DNA of 42,309 nt, taken from the NCBI GenBank assembly GCA_031292255.1, contig JARLHN010000028.1, positions 1 to 42,309 on the forward strand, in the 5' to 3' direction. The DNA comes from Oryzomonas sp. GTDB taxonomy: Bacteria > Desulfobacterota > Desulfuromonadia > Geobacterales > Pseudopelobacteraceae. Shown piece after piece: positions 1 through 8,197 of the stretch. Position numbers and translations under genes: made by a program. The notes under the pieces are model-generated. The model ran no database searches. It saw only the letters and a program-made list of their open reading frames with translations, and had not been told where the DNA came from. The stretch's first letter is position 1; the number at the start of each line of letters is the position of its first letter.

Positions 1-158
1 GTGTGCATTGCTACCCTCCTGTAAAGCTAGGAAGGCTACACCCAGAACGAATTCATGTCGAAAAAAGAACAATTGTATCAAAGAGCGATAAAACTCAGTT
101 AGTTACAGCAGTACAAACAAAATTTACCGGACAGTAGTGAAGTCAGATAAATAAAGAC

Positions 159-689
159 TTGGAAAAAGAGGTTGCCCGCCGTACCGAGCAATTGGAACAA
201 CTGATGTTGACAGACCCCCTGACCGGCGTTGGCAATCGCCGCATGCTGATCAAACGCCTGGAGGAGGAAGTCGTGCGGGCTCAACGCTACCAGCGGCCGT
301 TGACAGTGGCTTTCTTCGACATTGATCACTTCAAGAACATAAACGACACCTATGGGCATTCCAGCGGGGACATGGTACTTAGTCGTGTGGCGGAGAGCTT
401 GAAATCCGGTTTGCGTGATTGTGATCTGCTTGGCCGTTTCGGCGGTGAAGAGTTTGTTGTCTTGCTGCCTGAGACAACGATGGATAAAGCATCCAAGGTT
501 GCCGAGAGAATGCGTGCCGACATAGAGCATATGCGACTCCCGCAAATTACGAGGTCAATCACCGCCAGTGTCGGTCTTGCAGAGTTACAGGACAATGAAA
601 GCGGAGAAGATCTTCTTGAGCGAAGTGACAGGGCATTGTACCGGGCAAAGGCGGATGGGAGAAACTGCTGCTGTGTAGACGAAATTTGA
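159..689 (+). CDS. GGDEF diguanylate cyclase domain protein, probably N-terminally truncated
   Basis: The 176-residue product is almost only a GGDEF domain, which makes cyclic di-GMP from two GTP. It shows the DPLTGVGNRR entry motif, the FFDIDHFKNINDTYGH metal/GTP segment, an intact GGEEF active site and an RDCD inhibitory site five residues before it. The short N-terminus (EKEVARRTEQLEQL) is the coiled-coil linker that normally joins a sensory domain (PAS or receiver) to GGDEF, but no sensor precedes it. The start is a TTG without a visible ribosome binding site. Two adjacent stops (TAG 135-137, TGA 138-140) lie just upstream in the same frame, and that frame is open again from base 3. So this is either a truncated remnant of a larger sensor cyclase or a minimal free cyclase. 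The catalytic motifs look functional. Domain call is sure; start and intactness are not. Confidence 0.75.
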   Translation: MEKEVARRTEQLEQLMLTDPLTGVGNRRMLIKRLEEEVVRAQRYQRPLTVAFFDIDHFKNINDTYGHSSGDMVLSRVAESLKSGLRDCDLLGRFGGEEFVVLLPETTMDKASKVAERMRADIEHMRLPQITRSITASVGLAELQDNESGEDLLERSDRALYRAKADGRNCCCVDEI

Positions 690-784
690 CAAAAGACTAT
701 GCAATTCAAATCCATACGCGATGGGCACTTAAAGCGTCGCCTTTGGCTTCGCTTAACTTCTGTATCAAAGGAGGGATGATGTTT

Positions 785-1600
785 ATGAGTAAAAGTCTCA
801 ATTGGCCGATCGTTTTTCTTTCGCTATTTGTGTTCAGCAGTCTCGTGCCGGTTGCTTATGCGGCAGATGCCAACAAAGCGGAAGCTAAAAAAGCAGTGGC
901 TAAAAAGGCGGAACCGGCAAAAGCTGTTCAGCAAGCAAAACCGGGCGAAGCCCGACATGGCGATGCCAGACCTGGCGAGGTTCGACCTGGCGAAGTCAGA
1001 CCGGGCGCAGTCAGACCTGGTGAAGTTCGGCCCGGCGAAGTCAGACGCGGCGAAGCCAGACCTGGCGAAGTTCGGCGCGAGGAAGCCAGACGCGGCGAGA
1101 TCAGGAATATCGATCGTCACAGAGAGATCCGCAGCAGGGCGGAAATACATCGTTTCGTCGGCCGTGACTACCGCCACTGGAACGAACGTGAGCGAGCCAT
1201 ATGGCGCGACGGAGTGTGGCGGCAGGAAGAATATATGGGTAGGGTCGGCTATTGGTGGATAGCCGGAGGGCAGCGGTACTTCTATGAGCAACCTGTCTAT
1301 CCGTATCCATTGGTAGTAGCGCCGGTCATGTATGAACTTCCCGTTGCGGTTGAACAACCGGTTATTGTTCAACCGCCTGTTGTGTATGAACGGCCCGCTC
1401 CAAGATTTCAGCCTCAAACGGTGCAATCATGGTACTATTGCGATAATCCCCCAGGCTATTCACCGTACATAACTTCATGCGCTTCCGGATGGCGCGCTGT
1501 TCCTGCTCAAATGGCTTCACCACCACCGCCTCAAGCGCCTCCGGCTCCCTTTACTCCGCCTCCACAGCCCCAGGCGTACCCAGATCCAGGCGCACAGTAG
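785..1600 (+). CDS. Secreted Arg/Pro/Gly-Glu repeat protein, function unknown
   Basis: The product is about 271 residues from ATG 785, chosen because AAAGGAGGG (767-775) lies 9 bases upstream; ATG 776 and 779 are in frame but too close to it. A hydrophobic segment ending AYA-A is a typical signal peptide, so the protein should be exported. After an Ala/Lys stretch comes a pentapeptide-type array of R-P-G-E-V and R-P-G-E-A units (DNA about 945-1100), giving a strongly charged disordered region. A middle part rich in Arg, Trp and Tyr (for example WNERERAIWRDGVW) follows. Near the C-terminus is a WYYCDNPPGYSPYITSC..GW module, a pattern seen in many proteobacterial exported proteins. The tail is Pro-rich. 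No enzyme motif is visible. A cell-envelope role is inference. Confidence 0.8.
   Translation: MSKSLNWPIVFLSLFVFSSLVPVAYAADANKAEAKKAVAKKAEPAKAVQQAKPGEARHGDARPGEVRPGEVRPGAVRPGEVRPGEVRRGEARPGEVRREEARRGEIRNIDRHREIRSRAEIHRFVGRDYRHWNERERAIWRDGVWRQEEYMGRVGYWWIAGGQRYFYEQPVYPYPLVVAPVMYELPVAVEQPVIVQPPVVYERPAPRFQPQTVQSWYYCDNPPGYSPYITSCASGWRAVPAQMASPPPPQAPPAPFTPPPQPQAYPDPGAQ
945..1105 (+). repeat. In-gene tandem 15-bp repeat (RPGEV/RPGEA units)
   Basis: About ten imperfect 15-base units of the type CCTGGCGAAGTTCGG run head to tail inside the secreted protein gene. They encode R-P-G-E-V, R-P-G-E-A, R-R-G-E-A and R-R-E-E-A. Such arrays change copy number by slippage, so length may vary between strains. 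Confidence 0.75.
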
Positions 1601-1698
1601 CGGATCGGGTACGGAACTCAGGGGCGTGGAATTAGCCGTTGTTCCAAGTCCCTTAGCTGAAGTTAAAAGCTGTTTTGACCGTAACTCTTGGAGGGGCT

Positions 1699-2154
1699 AT
1701 GAAAAAATCGCCAAGAAACCAAAACCTGATATTAACCGCACTGGTTTCTATTATGTGTGGAGGGTGTGCCACTGCGCCTTTTGGCCCTACAGTAAATGTT
1801 ATGCCGGCACCCGGAAAACCGTTTGAGATGTTTCAGAAGGAACAGAAAGATTGCGAAGCATGGGCGTTTCAGCAAATGGGCGGCCAAGACGCCGTGGACA
1901 GGGCTAACACTTCAGCCCTTTTACATGGTGTGGTCGGAACTCTTGTCGGGACCGCCATCGGGGCCACAATCGGCGCTGGAGCAGGAAACGCCGGAGCTGG
2001 TGCAGGAATCGGTGCGGGCGCGGGCATGGCTGCTGGGACCGCCGATGGGGCGGGCAGCTCAGCTCATTCTACCAGGGTGCTGCAACGCCTGTACAATGAC
2101 GCATTCGAACAGTGTATGTACGCAAAAGGAAATCAGGTGCCCAGCGCAATGTAG
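1699..2154 (+). CDS. Glycine-zipper lipoprotein
   Basis: The product is about 151 residues from ATG 1699, preceded by GGAGGGG at 1690-1696. The N-terminus is a lipoprotein signal: Lys/Arg-containing start, hydrophobic core and a Cys lipobox (M-C-G-G-C) followed by ATAPFGP. After a short hydrophilic part (EMFQKEQKDCEAWAFQQ) comes a run of small residues alternating G, A, T and V (about residues 75-115), a glycine-zipper membrane-spanning motif. The C-terminus ends with LYNDAFEQCMYAKGN, typical of glycine-zipper outer-membrane lipoproteins. A further in-frame TTG at 1675 would place extra residues before the signal and is rejected. It probably sits in the outer membrane or periplasm; exact function is unknown. 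Confidence 0.8.
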   Translation: MKKSPRNQNLILTALVSIMCGGCATAPFGPTVNVMPAPGKPFEMFQKEQKDCEAWAFQQMGGQDAVDRANTSALLHGVVGTLVGTAIGATIGAGAGNAGAGAGIGAGAGMAAGTADGAGSSAHSTRVLQRLYNDAFEQCMYAKGNQVPSAM

Positions 2155-2224
2155 CTCTATGCTTTATCGTCAACAAACCTGGACATAATGTCTATCGGCA
2201 GGTTGCCAATAATCCAAATCGGGT

Positions 2225-2251
2225 AGGAGGCCGGGGTACCCCCTGCCTCCT
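2225..2251. terminator. Strong GC hairpin downstream of the lipoprotein gene
   Basis: AGGAGGC (2225-2231) pairs with GCCTCCT (2245-2251), with the palindrome GGGGTACCCC between the arms. It lies about 70 bases after the lipoprotein stop. No T-run follows, so it may be a transcript 3' end or only a structured repeat. Confidence 0.35.
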
Positions 2252-2341
2252 GTCACACCATTGTGGAAACACCTGCGGGGCCTTCCAAGATGCAGCAATG
2301 TCCGGTCAGGAAATTGCTGTGACTGAAAGATCCTATAAAGT

Positions 2342-2368
2342 CTCCCCCTCCCCTCGCGGGAGGGAGAG
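2342..2368. repeat. GC-rich palindromic repeat (CTCCC/GGGAG type)
   Basis: CTCCCCCTCCC (2342-2352) faces GGGAGGGAGAG (2358-2368) with a 5-base loop; 10 of 11 positions pair. Its composition matches the repeats at 6100-6312 and 15080-15168, so it is likely a member of the same dispersed family. It lies 77 bases beyond the stop of the DUF512 gene. Apart from this element and the hairpin at 2225, I see nothing in the 2155-2444 gap. Confidence 0.5.
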
Positions 2369-2444
2369 CTGACTGCAAACACCAAACCGGACAACACTGT
2401 CCGAGATGTTACGTTTGATTTGCCGACTTGGCAACCTGATAACT

Positions 2445-3812
2445 TTACACACAAGCTCTCGGTGATGATTCCGGGAGGCCAGGTGGATGCGGACCAAGAT
2501 CTCTCTGCGGCCAGCGGGCCATCTGCCGGAGCGCCCGATAGCATCCCCGGGGCGTACCGTCGAAGGTCAGCACCGGACAGCCGAGGCGTCTTTGCAACTC
2601 CTCCAGCGACACGTCATCCAGGAACAGCCCCTCCCCCTCCTTGAGCATCACGTCCGGCACCAAGAGCCCCGCGCCAATGTCCTTCCCCTCCAGAGCGGCC
2701 ATGATATCGTTGCCCGCCACCAGGCCGCTGACCGTCACGCTTTCGCCGAACAGGCGGTTTTCCACCGCTACCGGCATGATGCGGGCGCCCGTCCGCTCCT
2801 CCAGCCGTGCAAGAAATGCCCCCACAAAGCGTAAGGCCGAGGCGCCGGTCACGACCGTGGCCCGCACGCCGCCTACCGGCCGGGCCGTCCGGAGCACCTG
2901 CGCCGCGTCCCGCAGGAAAAGCGGCACCATGCCGACCCCGTTCTCTATCTGGGGCAGGTCGCCGTACTCCCGAAGGGACGGAAAGGGGAGATCGGCTTTA
3001 AGGTAGAATTCGTCGGCCAGAAAGAGGAACGGCTCGCCCAGGCGCTTGTTCAGGGCCTTGGCCCGCGGCCCCCAGATGGTGAGGAACTCCCTCGCATAGC
3101 CGGCATCTACCGGCTCAAGCTGCGGCAGGCGCCCGCGGTGCCGGGTCAGCCCCAGCGGCACCACTGCCAGGGATTGCACCGCCGGGTGGAGTCCAGCCAG
3201 GTCGTTGACGGTCCGTTCCAGCTCAAGGCCGTCGTTGAGACCCGGACAGAGCACCACCTGGGTGTGCATATTGATGCGGACGGCGGCCAGCTCCCGCAAC
3301 TGGGCCAGGATGGGGGGGATACCATGCCTGCCCAGCAACTGTTCCCGCAGTACGGGATTGGTGGCATGAACGGAGATATACAGTGGTGAGAGGCGCTGGT
3401 CGATGATGCGGGCCAGTTCGGCAGCTTTCAGGTTGGCCAGGGTAACGTAATTGCCGTTGAGGAAGGAGAGGCGGTAGTCCTCGTCCTTGACGTAAAGCGG
3501 CTTGCGCAGCCCCCTGGGAAGCTGGTGGACAAAGCAGAAAACGCAGTTGTTGCGGCACCGGGCCGGTTCCGGGGCCGGAAAGGTCAGCCCCAGCGGCTCT
3601 CCCGGCTCCCGCTCGATCTCCAGCTCCCAGACCTCGCCGTCCGGCTTGGCGACCTCCAGCAGCAGTTCGTCGTCGGCTGCGGTGTGGTAACTGTAATCAA
3701 TGATGTCCCGCAGGGGATGACGGTTGACGGCCAGCAGCCGGTCCCCCGGCTCCACCCCCATCTCCTCGCTGATGGAACCGGGCGCTACCGCTTCAACGAT
3801 AAGCCCGTTCAT
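2445..3812 (-). CDS. PDZ / radical-SAM-like DUF512 protein
   Basis: From ATG 3812 the product is 455 residues. The N-terminal 60 or so residues form a PDZ-like module (GLIVEAVAPGSISEEMGVEPGDRLL, in which GDRLL is the ligand-groove strand). Then follows an FeS segment C-R-N-N-C-V-F-C with FCFVHQLPRGLR, a CX3CX2C radical SAM arrangement, and the DUF512 C-terminal domain (LFGESVTVSGLVAGNDI; LLVPDVMLKEGEGLFLDD). This is the conserved but poorly understood PDZ/FeS family of Firmicutes, cyanobacteria and Geobacter. Its reaction is unknown; S-adenosylmethionine chemistry is inferred from the motif. The start overlaps the stop of the upstream transporter gene as TGATG, so the two are probably translationally coupled. 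The longer frame to 4040 runs inside the transporter and is not used. Confidence 0.88.
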   Translation of the reverse strand: MNGLIVEAVAPGSISEEMGVEPGDRLLAVNRHPLRDIIDYSYHTAADDELLLEVAKPDGEVWELEIEREPGEPLGLTFPAPEPARCRNNCVFCFVHQLPRGLRKPLYVKDEDYRLSFLNGNYVTLANLKAAELARIIDQRLSPLYISVHATNPVLREQLLGRHGIPPILAQLRELAAVRINMHTQVVLCPGLNDGLELERTVNDLAGLHPAVQSLAVVPLGLTRHRGRLPQLEPVDAGYAREFLTIWGPRAKALNKRLGEPFLFLADEFYLKADLPFPSLREYGDLPQIENGVGMVPLFLRDAAQVLRTARPVGGVRATVVTGASALRFVGAFLARLEERTGARIMPVAVENRLFGESVTVSGLVAGNDIMAALEGKDIGAGLLVPDVMLKEGEGLFLDDVSLEELQRRLGCPVLTFDGTPRGCYRALRQMARWPQRDLGPHPPGLPESSPRACV

Positions 3813-4885
3813 CAGGCCCCCCGGTAGAAGTCCGACTCGCGATACCAGGCGGCCAGAGAGCGCAGGAAAACCTGCAGCACGGCGGTGACCGGCACGGCCA
3901 GCAGCATCCCCATGATGCCGAACATCTGGCCGCCGATCAAAAGGGCGATGATGGCCATCAACGGATGGAGGCCGACCGTATTCCCCACGACCTTGGGGGT
4001 GATAACCGTCCCCTCCAGGGTCTGGACCAGGCAGAACCACCCCAGGCAGAGCAGGGGATGAAGCATGTCATGGAATTTGAGCAGCGCCATGACGATCGAC
4101 AGGCAGATGCCTATGATGGTGCCCATGTAGGGGATGATGAAGGCGATGCCGGCCAGGGTGCCGATGGCGATGGCCAGGTCGATGCCGATGAAATACAGGC
4201 CGATGCTGTAGAGCACCGCCAGGATGGCGCAGACCGAAAGCTGGCCGCGGATGAACCCGACCAGCACCGCATCGATTTCTCCGAGCTTTTCGTTGTAGAC
4301 GCCGCGGTAGCGCTCGGGGATGAACGACTGTACGAACCCCTTCAACCGGGGCAGGTCGGCCAGAAGGTAGAAGAGGTAGATCGGGATGATGAAGTAGCCC
4401 AACAGCGCCAGAACAAATGCGATTGTCGAGGAAAACGCCTCCCGGACGAGGTTCAGTATCGGTTTGACGATATCCGGCGCAACGCTTCGCGCCTGGGCAA
4501 TGACCTCATCCATGCGCAGTGCAATTTTGTCCGGGGTTTCTATTCCCAGGTACGACTTGACCGCCGCCGGGATGATCTCGTAGAGGTGCCGGGCGTACGC
4601 AGGGAGGTTGAGCTGCATGTTGGAGAATTCGCTGCCGAGTGAAACCACGAAAAAGACGGTAATGCCTGCGCAGATCACCAGCGCGGCGGTGAAGACGATC
4701 AGTATGCCGGGAATGCGCCCCACCCCTTTCCGCTCCAGGAAGACCACCGCAGGATTGAGCATGTAGGCCAGGGCAAAGGCGATGAACAGTTGCAGGAATA
4801 CGGAGGACGAAAAATAAAGGATGACCGCCGCCAGGGCAACAAGCAAAAAGGCGGTCGTGAGAAGAATCTTTGTACTTTTATTCAT
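3812..4885 (-). CDS. AI-2E family transporter (PerM-like)
   Basis: This 357-residue integral membrane protein has seven or eight hydrophobic segments, beginning with TTAFLLVALAAVILYF. It shows the family pattern: a central soluble stretch after the third helix (residues about 85-150), then FIIPIYLFYLLADLP, IDAVLVGFIRGQLSVCAIL, IPYMGTIIG and the C-terminal LEGTVITPKVVGNTVGLHPL block. The family holds the autoinducer-2 exporter of E. coli, but most members are uncharacterised and some are Na+/H+ antiporters, so the substrate cannot be given. It lies 57 bases after hfq with a strong hairpin between, and it overlaps the DUF512 start by one base. Confidence 0.9.
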   Translation of the reverse strand: MNKSTKILLTTAFLLVALAAVILYFSSSVFLQLFIAFALAYMLNPAVVFLERKGVGRIPGILIVFTAALVICAGITVFFVVSLGSEFSNMQLNLPAYARHLYEIIPAAVKSYLGIETPDKIALRMDEVIAQARSVAPDIVKPILNLVREAFSSTIAFVLALLGYFIIPIYLFYLLADLPRLKGFVQSFIPERYRGVYNEKLGEIDAVLVGFIRGQLSVCAILAVLYSIGLYFIGIDLAIAIGTLAGIAFIIPYMGTIIGICLSIVMALLKFHDMLHPLLCLGWFCLVQTLEGTVITPKVVGNTVGLHPLMAIIALLIGGQMFGIMGMLLAVPVTAVLQVFLRSLAAWYRESDFYRGA

Positions 4886-4902
4886 AGGGACCTGCAGGAT
4901 AG

Positions 4903-4932
4903 CGCCTCCGGGGGCGTGACTCCCCGGAGGCG
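4903..4932 (-). terminator. Hairpin between hfq and the AI-2E transporter gene
   Basis: An 11-base-pair perfect stem (4903-4913 with 4922-4932, arms of the type GCCTCCGGGG) and an 8-base loop lie 11 bases after the hfq stop. There is no T-run in either direction. It could protect the hfq mRNA 3' end or attenuate read-through to the transporter. Confidence 0.45.
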
Positions 4933-4942
4933 GCTGAGCGGG

Positions 4943-5167
4943 TTATTGATGCAGCCGGAATGCGCCGTCAGCCGAGGTTATGGTGGAGATGGCGTGTTTG
5001 TAGATCAGGATATCGCCGCTGGAGTCCAGCAGCACGGAAAAGTTGTCAAAGGACTTGATGTGGCCTTCCAACTTATCGCCCGACATCATGGTCACGGCCA
5101 CGCGGACGCGCTCCTTGCGGGCTTGATTGAGATACTGGTCCTGAATGTTGAAAGGTGCTTTTGCCAT
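4943..5167 (-). CDS. hfq: RNA chaperone Hfq
   Basis: The 74-residue product is a full-length bacterial Hfq. It starts MAKAPFNIQDQYLNQARKER, has the Sm1 signature around SFDNFSVLLDS (residues 40-50) and the Sm2 signature IYKHAIST (residues 55-62), where Tyr-Lys-His lines the proximal RNA-binding pore. The C-terminal tail is very short. Hfq is a hexameric ring that pairs small RNAs with mRNAs. AGGAGG lies about 9 bases before the ATG. It follows miaA by 17 bases, the classic miaA-hfq arrangement. Confidence 0.97.
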   Translation of the reverse strand: MAKAPFNIQDQYLNQARKERVRVAVTMMSGDKLEGHIKSFDNFSVLLDSSGDILIYKHAISTITSADGAFRLHQ

Positions 5168-5184
5168 GAGGGGCGTTCCTCCTG

Positions 5185-6099
5185 TTATTCAAAAAATTCA
5201 ATAGCATGCTGTAAAATACTACCAAACTTTCCCGGATATTCAAACCATAATATATCCCGGTCGGCATTGAACCACGTCAATTGACGCTTGGCATAGCGTC
5301 GCGTGTCCCGTTTCATGAGCTGCACCGCCTCCTCCAGGCTCAATGCGCCGGCCAGGTACGCTGCCACCTCCTTATAGCCGATGGATCGCATGGCCTTCAA
5401 TGAGCGGCCATATCCCTGCGCCAGGAGCCCTTGCACCTCAGCCGGCAGCCCCTCGGCCATCATCCGCTCCACCCGCGCCTCGATACGCGCATACAGTTCC
5501 TTGCGGTCGATGGTGATACCGATCTGGAGCGCGTCATAACGCCGGGCGCTGAAGGCATGTTCCTGCTGGTGGCGGGAAAGAGGGACGCCGGTCAGGCTGT
5601 GCACCTCCAGGGCGCGGATGATGCGCACCATGTTGTTGGGGTGCATGCGTGCCGCCAGTTCCGGGTCCACCTGCCGCAATCGCTCCAGCATGGCCTCGTT
5701 GCCAAGCCGCGCAGCCTCTTCCTGCAACGCCTTTCTGACAGCGCCCGCGCCGCTGGGGGAGTCCACCAGCCCCTTCAGCAGGGCGCGGATGTAAAGCCCT
5801 GTGCCACCCACCACGATGATCCGCTTGCCGCGGCCGGTAATGGTACGGATAGCCTCGTCGGCCGCCTCGGCAAAATCGGCGGCAGAGAAAAGCCGGTCCG
5901 GCGCGGCCACGTCGATCAGATGGTGCGGCACGCCCGCGCGCTGCGCCGGCGTCGGTTTGGCGGTGCCGATGTCCATGCCGCGATAGACCTGCATGGAGTC
6001 GGCATTGACGATCTCGGCGTCCAGTTCCAGTGCCAGGCGCAGGGCCAGATCGCTCTTGCCCGAGGCGGTCGGGCCGACGACGACCAGTATCTTTGCCAA
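5185..6099 (-). CDS. miaA: tRNA dimethylallyltransferase MiaA
   Basis: The enzyme moves a dimethylallyl group to N6 of A37 in tRNAs that read codons starting with U. The 304-residue product begins LAKILVVVGPTASGKSDLAL with the P-loop GPTASGKS, then DSMQVYRGMDIGTAKP, the GGTGLYIRALLKGL block and the C-terminal RRYAKRQLTWFNAD motif. The start chosen is TTG 6099, because homologs begin just here and GGGAGAGGGGGG lies just upstream. The frame stays open for another 59 codons, but these come from a GC-rich repeat and are not MiaA-like. The ribosome binding site therefore lies in the edge of that repeat. Confidence 0.95.
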   Translation of the reverse strand: MAKILVVVGPTASGKSDLALRLALELDAEIVNADSMQVYRGMDIGTAKPTPAQRAGVPHHLIDVAAPDRLFSAADFAEAADEAIRTITGRGKRIIVVGGTGLYIRALLKGLVDSPSGAGAVRKALQEEAARLGNEAMLERLRQVDPELAARMHPNNMVRIIRALEVHSLTGVPLSRHQQEHAFSARRYDALQIGITIDRKELYARIEARVERMMAEGLPAEVQGLLAQGYGRSLKAMRSIGYKEVAAYLAGALSLEEAVQLMKRDTRRYAKRQLTWFNADRDILWFEYPGKFGSILQHAIEFFE

Positions 6100-6312
6100 T
6101 TGCCCCCCTCTCCCTTGACGGGAGGACCCTCTGGGGCCTAAAGAGGCTGGGGGGTGGGTGAAGCTGCAACACTCAGATTTCACGGCAAACTTCCCCCCCA
6201 TCCTAACCCACCCCCGCAAGGGGGGAGGGGACTTTTTGGACTTTTGCAAGAACCACACATACCCGCAGTGTCCCAACCGCCGCCTGCCGGCAGGGGATTA
6301 GGGGCTTTGACC
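6100..6312. repeat. Cluster of GC-rich palindromic repeats between mutL and miaA
   Basis: The whole 213-base gap between mutL and miaA is low-complexity C/G blocks. It contains CCCCCCTCTCCC near 6102 facing GGGGGGTGGGTG near 6150, then CCCACCCCCGC facing GGGGGGAGGGG around 6207-6230, and CCTGCCGGCAGGGG at about 6284-6297. No gene fits. The pattern matches dispersed intergenic palindromic elements; related blocks occur at 2342 and inside uvrA. Confidence 0.65.
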
Positions 6313-8154
6313 TTAGGTCCGCTTGAAGATCTTTTCCAACTCACCCAGGGTGATGGTGTGGGATACCGGCCGACCGTGGGGGCAACTCGCGGCGAAGTCG
6401 GTCTCGTCCATGGCCTGCAGCAGTTCATTGATCTGGCGGCTGTCCAGGGGGTGGAAGCCCCGGACAACCGAGTGGCAGGCGATGCGGGACAGCAGGCCGT
6501 CAATGCTGTCATTGAAGGCGGCACTGGTACCCAGCGCGGCAAGCTCGGCCACGATGTCCCGCACCAGGCGTATGCCGTCATTGCCCGCCGCCACCCGCGG
6601 CAGGGCGGAGGCGATGACGGTCGCGCCGCCGAACGGTTCCAGTTCAAAGCCGATCCGGGCAAGGTCGTCGCGGAAACGCACCACCAGGGCCGCTTCGCTG
6701 AAGGTAAACTCCAGCGTCTCGGGAAAGAGCAAACGCTGCGATTCCACCCCGCCTGCCAGGAACTGCCGCCGCAGGCGTTGGTAGGCGACCCGTTCGCTGG
6801 CGGCATGCTGGTCGATAATCACCAGTTCTGCGCCGGACTGACAGAGGATGTATTCGCCGTGGAACTGACCGATTATCGCCAGGGACGAAAAATAGCCCAT
6901 GGACTCTGCTGTCACGGGGTCGGGTTGGAACGGTTCGGCAGGCTCTCGAACCGAAACAGACGCGGCTGGTGGGAGAGCGGCGGCAGCCTGCACCGCACCC
7001 TTGTTGTCAGCAAAAGCATAGCTTGTGGGATAGGACGTGCGCGCCGGTCGTCCCGGAAGTGCCAGGGATGCCTGGGCCGCGGCCGCGATCCGCTCCCGAT
7101 AGGCCTGGCCGGTGGGCGGCATGGCCGTTGCCGCGGGCTCCGGTTCCGGGCGGTGCGTCAGCCAGGGCGACCGGCGCAGCACCTCTTCCAAAGCGGTCTG
7201 GATGGCGTCGTGCACGGTGGCTTGGCGGCGAAAGCGCACCTCGTGCTTGGTGGGATGGACGTTGACGTCCACCTCGCCGGGCGGCAGCTCGATAAACAGG
7301 GCCAGGACAGGATAACGGCCACGGTCGATCACGCCGCGGTAGGCCTGCATGATGGCGTGCTGAACGACCTTGTCCCGGACGAAACGGCCGTTGATGTAGG
7401 TGAACATGGCCGAGGTCGCGGAACGGACAACGCTTGGGCCGGAGATGAAGCCGTTGACGGTGATGCCCCCCTCTGAACCGGCAACCTCGTGGAGGCCGCC
7501 GGCAGCCTCCCTGCCCACGGCCTGGGCCATGCGCCGGCGCAGTTCGCTGCGCTGCACGCGCAGTAGTTCCCGGCCGTCACTGACCAAGCTTAAGGCAACG
7601 TCGGGTCGGGAAACCGCCACGCGGGCCACCGTGTCCCCCACGTGTCCCGTCTCGGTTTCGGCGCTGCGCAGGAACTTGAGGCGCGCAGGGGTATTGAAGA
7701 AAAGCTGCTCCACCGTGATGACCGTGCCGGGGGCCATGCCGCAGGCCTTCACGTCCCGGACCCTTCCTCCCTCCACGACGATCTCGGTCCCCTCCAGATT
7801 GCCGGCTTCGCGGGTCGCCAGCCGGAAGCGGGAGACCGAGGCGATGGAGGGGAGCGCCTCGCCGCGGAACCCCAGGGTCAGGATGCCGTCAAGGTCGCTG
7901 TCGGTCCTGATCTTGCTGGTGGCGTGGCGTTCGAGGGAAAGCAGGGCGTCCTCCCGGGACATTCCGTGGCCGTTGTCCGTGATGCGGATCAATCTCCGCC
8001 CTCCTGCCGCGATCTCCACGGAGATATCCGTTGCACCGGCATCCAGGGAGTTTTCGAGCAACTCCTTGATGACCGAGGCGGGCCGCTCGACCACCTCGCC
8101 GGCAGCGATCTTGTTGGTGATGGTTTCCGGAAGAATGGCGATACGCTGGGACAC
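6313..8154 (-). CDS. mutL: DNA mismatch repair protein MutL
   Basis: MutL is the ATP-driven mismatch-repair coordinator. The product (about 613 residues from GTG 8154) has the GHKL ATPase motifs: IAAGEVVERPASVIKELLEN with the catalytic Glu, DNGHGM and FRGEALPSIASV. A linker of about 100 residues follows, then the dimerisation/endonuclease domain with DQHAASERVAYQ, ACHSVVRGF and CPHGRP. The latter two suggest the metal-dependent nicking type of MutL found in bacteria without MutH. In the first motif the last Glu of DQHAX2EX4E is Gln. I prefer GTG 8154 because GGAG lies 6 bases upstream and homologs begin MSQRI; ATG 8166 is the alternative, with no ribosome binding site. Confidence 0.95.
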   Translation of the reverse strand: MSQRIAILPETITNKIAAGEVVERPASVIKELLENSLDAGATDISVEIAAGGRRLIRITDNGHGMSREDALLSLERHATSKIRTDSDLDGILTLGFRGEALPSIASVSRFRLATREAGNLEGTEIVVEGGRVRDVKACGMAPGTVITVEQLFFNTPARLKFLRSAETETGHVGDTVARVAVSRPDVALSLVSDGRELLRVQRSELRRRMAQAVGREAAGGLHEVAGSEGGITVNGFISGPSVVRSATSAMFTYINGRFVRDKVVQHAIMQAYRGVIDRGRYPVLALFIELPPGEVDVNVHPTKHEVRFRRQATVHDAIQTALEEVLRRSPWLTHRPEPEPAATAMPPTGQAYRERIAAAAQASLALPGRPARTSYPTSYAFADNKGAVQAAAALPPAASVSVREPAEPFQPDPVTAESMGYFSSLAIIGQFHGEYILCQSGAELVIIDQHAASERVAYQRLRRQFLAGGVESQRLLFPETLEFTFSEAALVVRFRDDLARIGFELEPFGGATVIASALPRVAAGNDGIRLVRDIVAELAALGTSAAFNDSIDGLLSRIACHSVVRGFHPLDSRQINELLQAMDETDFAASCPHGRPVSHTITLGELEKIFKRT

Positions 8155-8197
8155 GTGGGACTCCATGGGGGTATATTCCGCTCAGAACTGCACAGAT

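Noticed and set aside
6154-7476. Plus-strand ORF of 440 codons opposite mutL
   Set aside because: Low-complexity translation opposite a well-conserved MutL.
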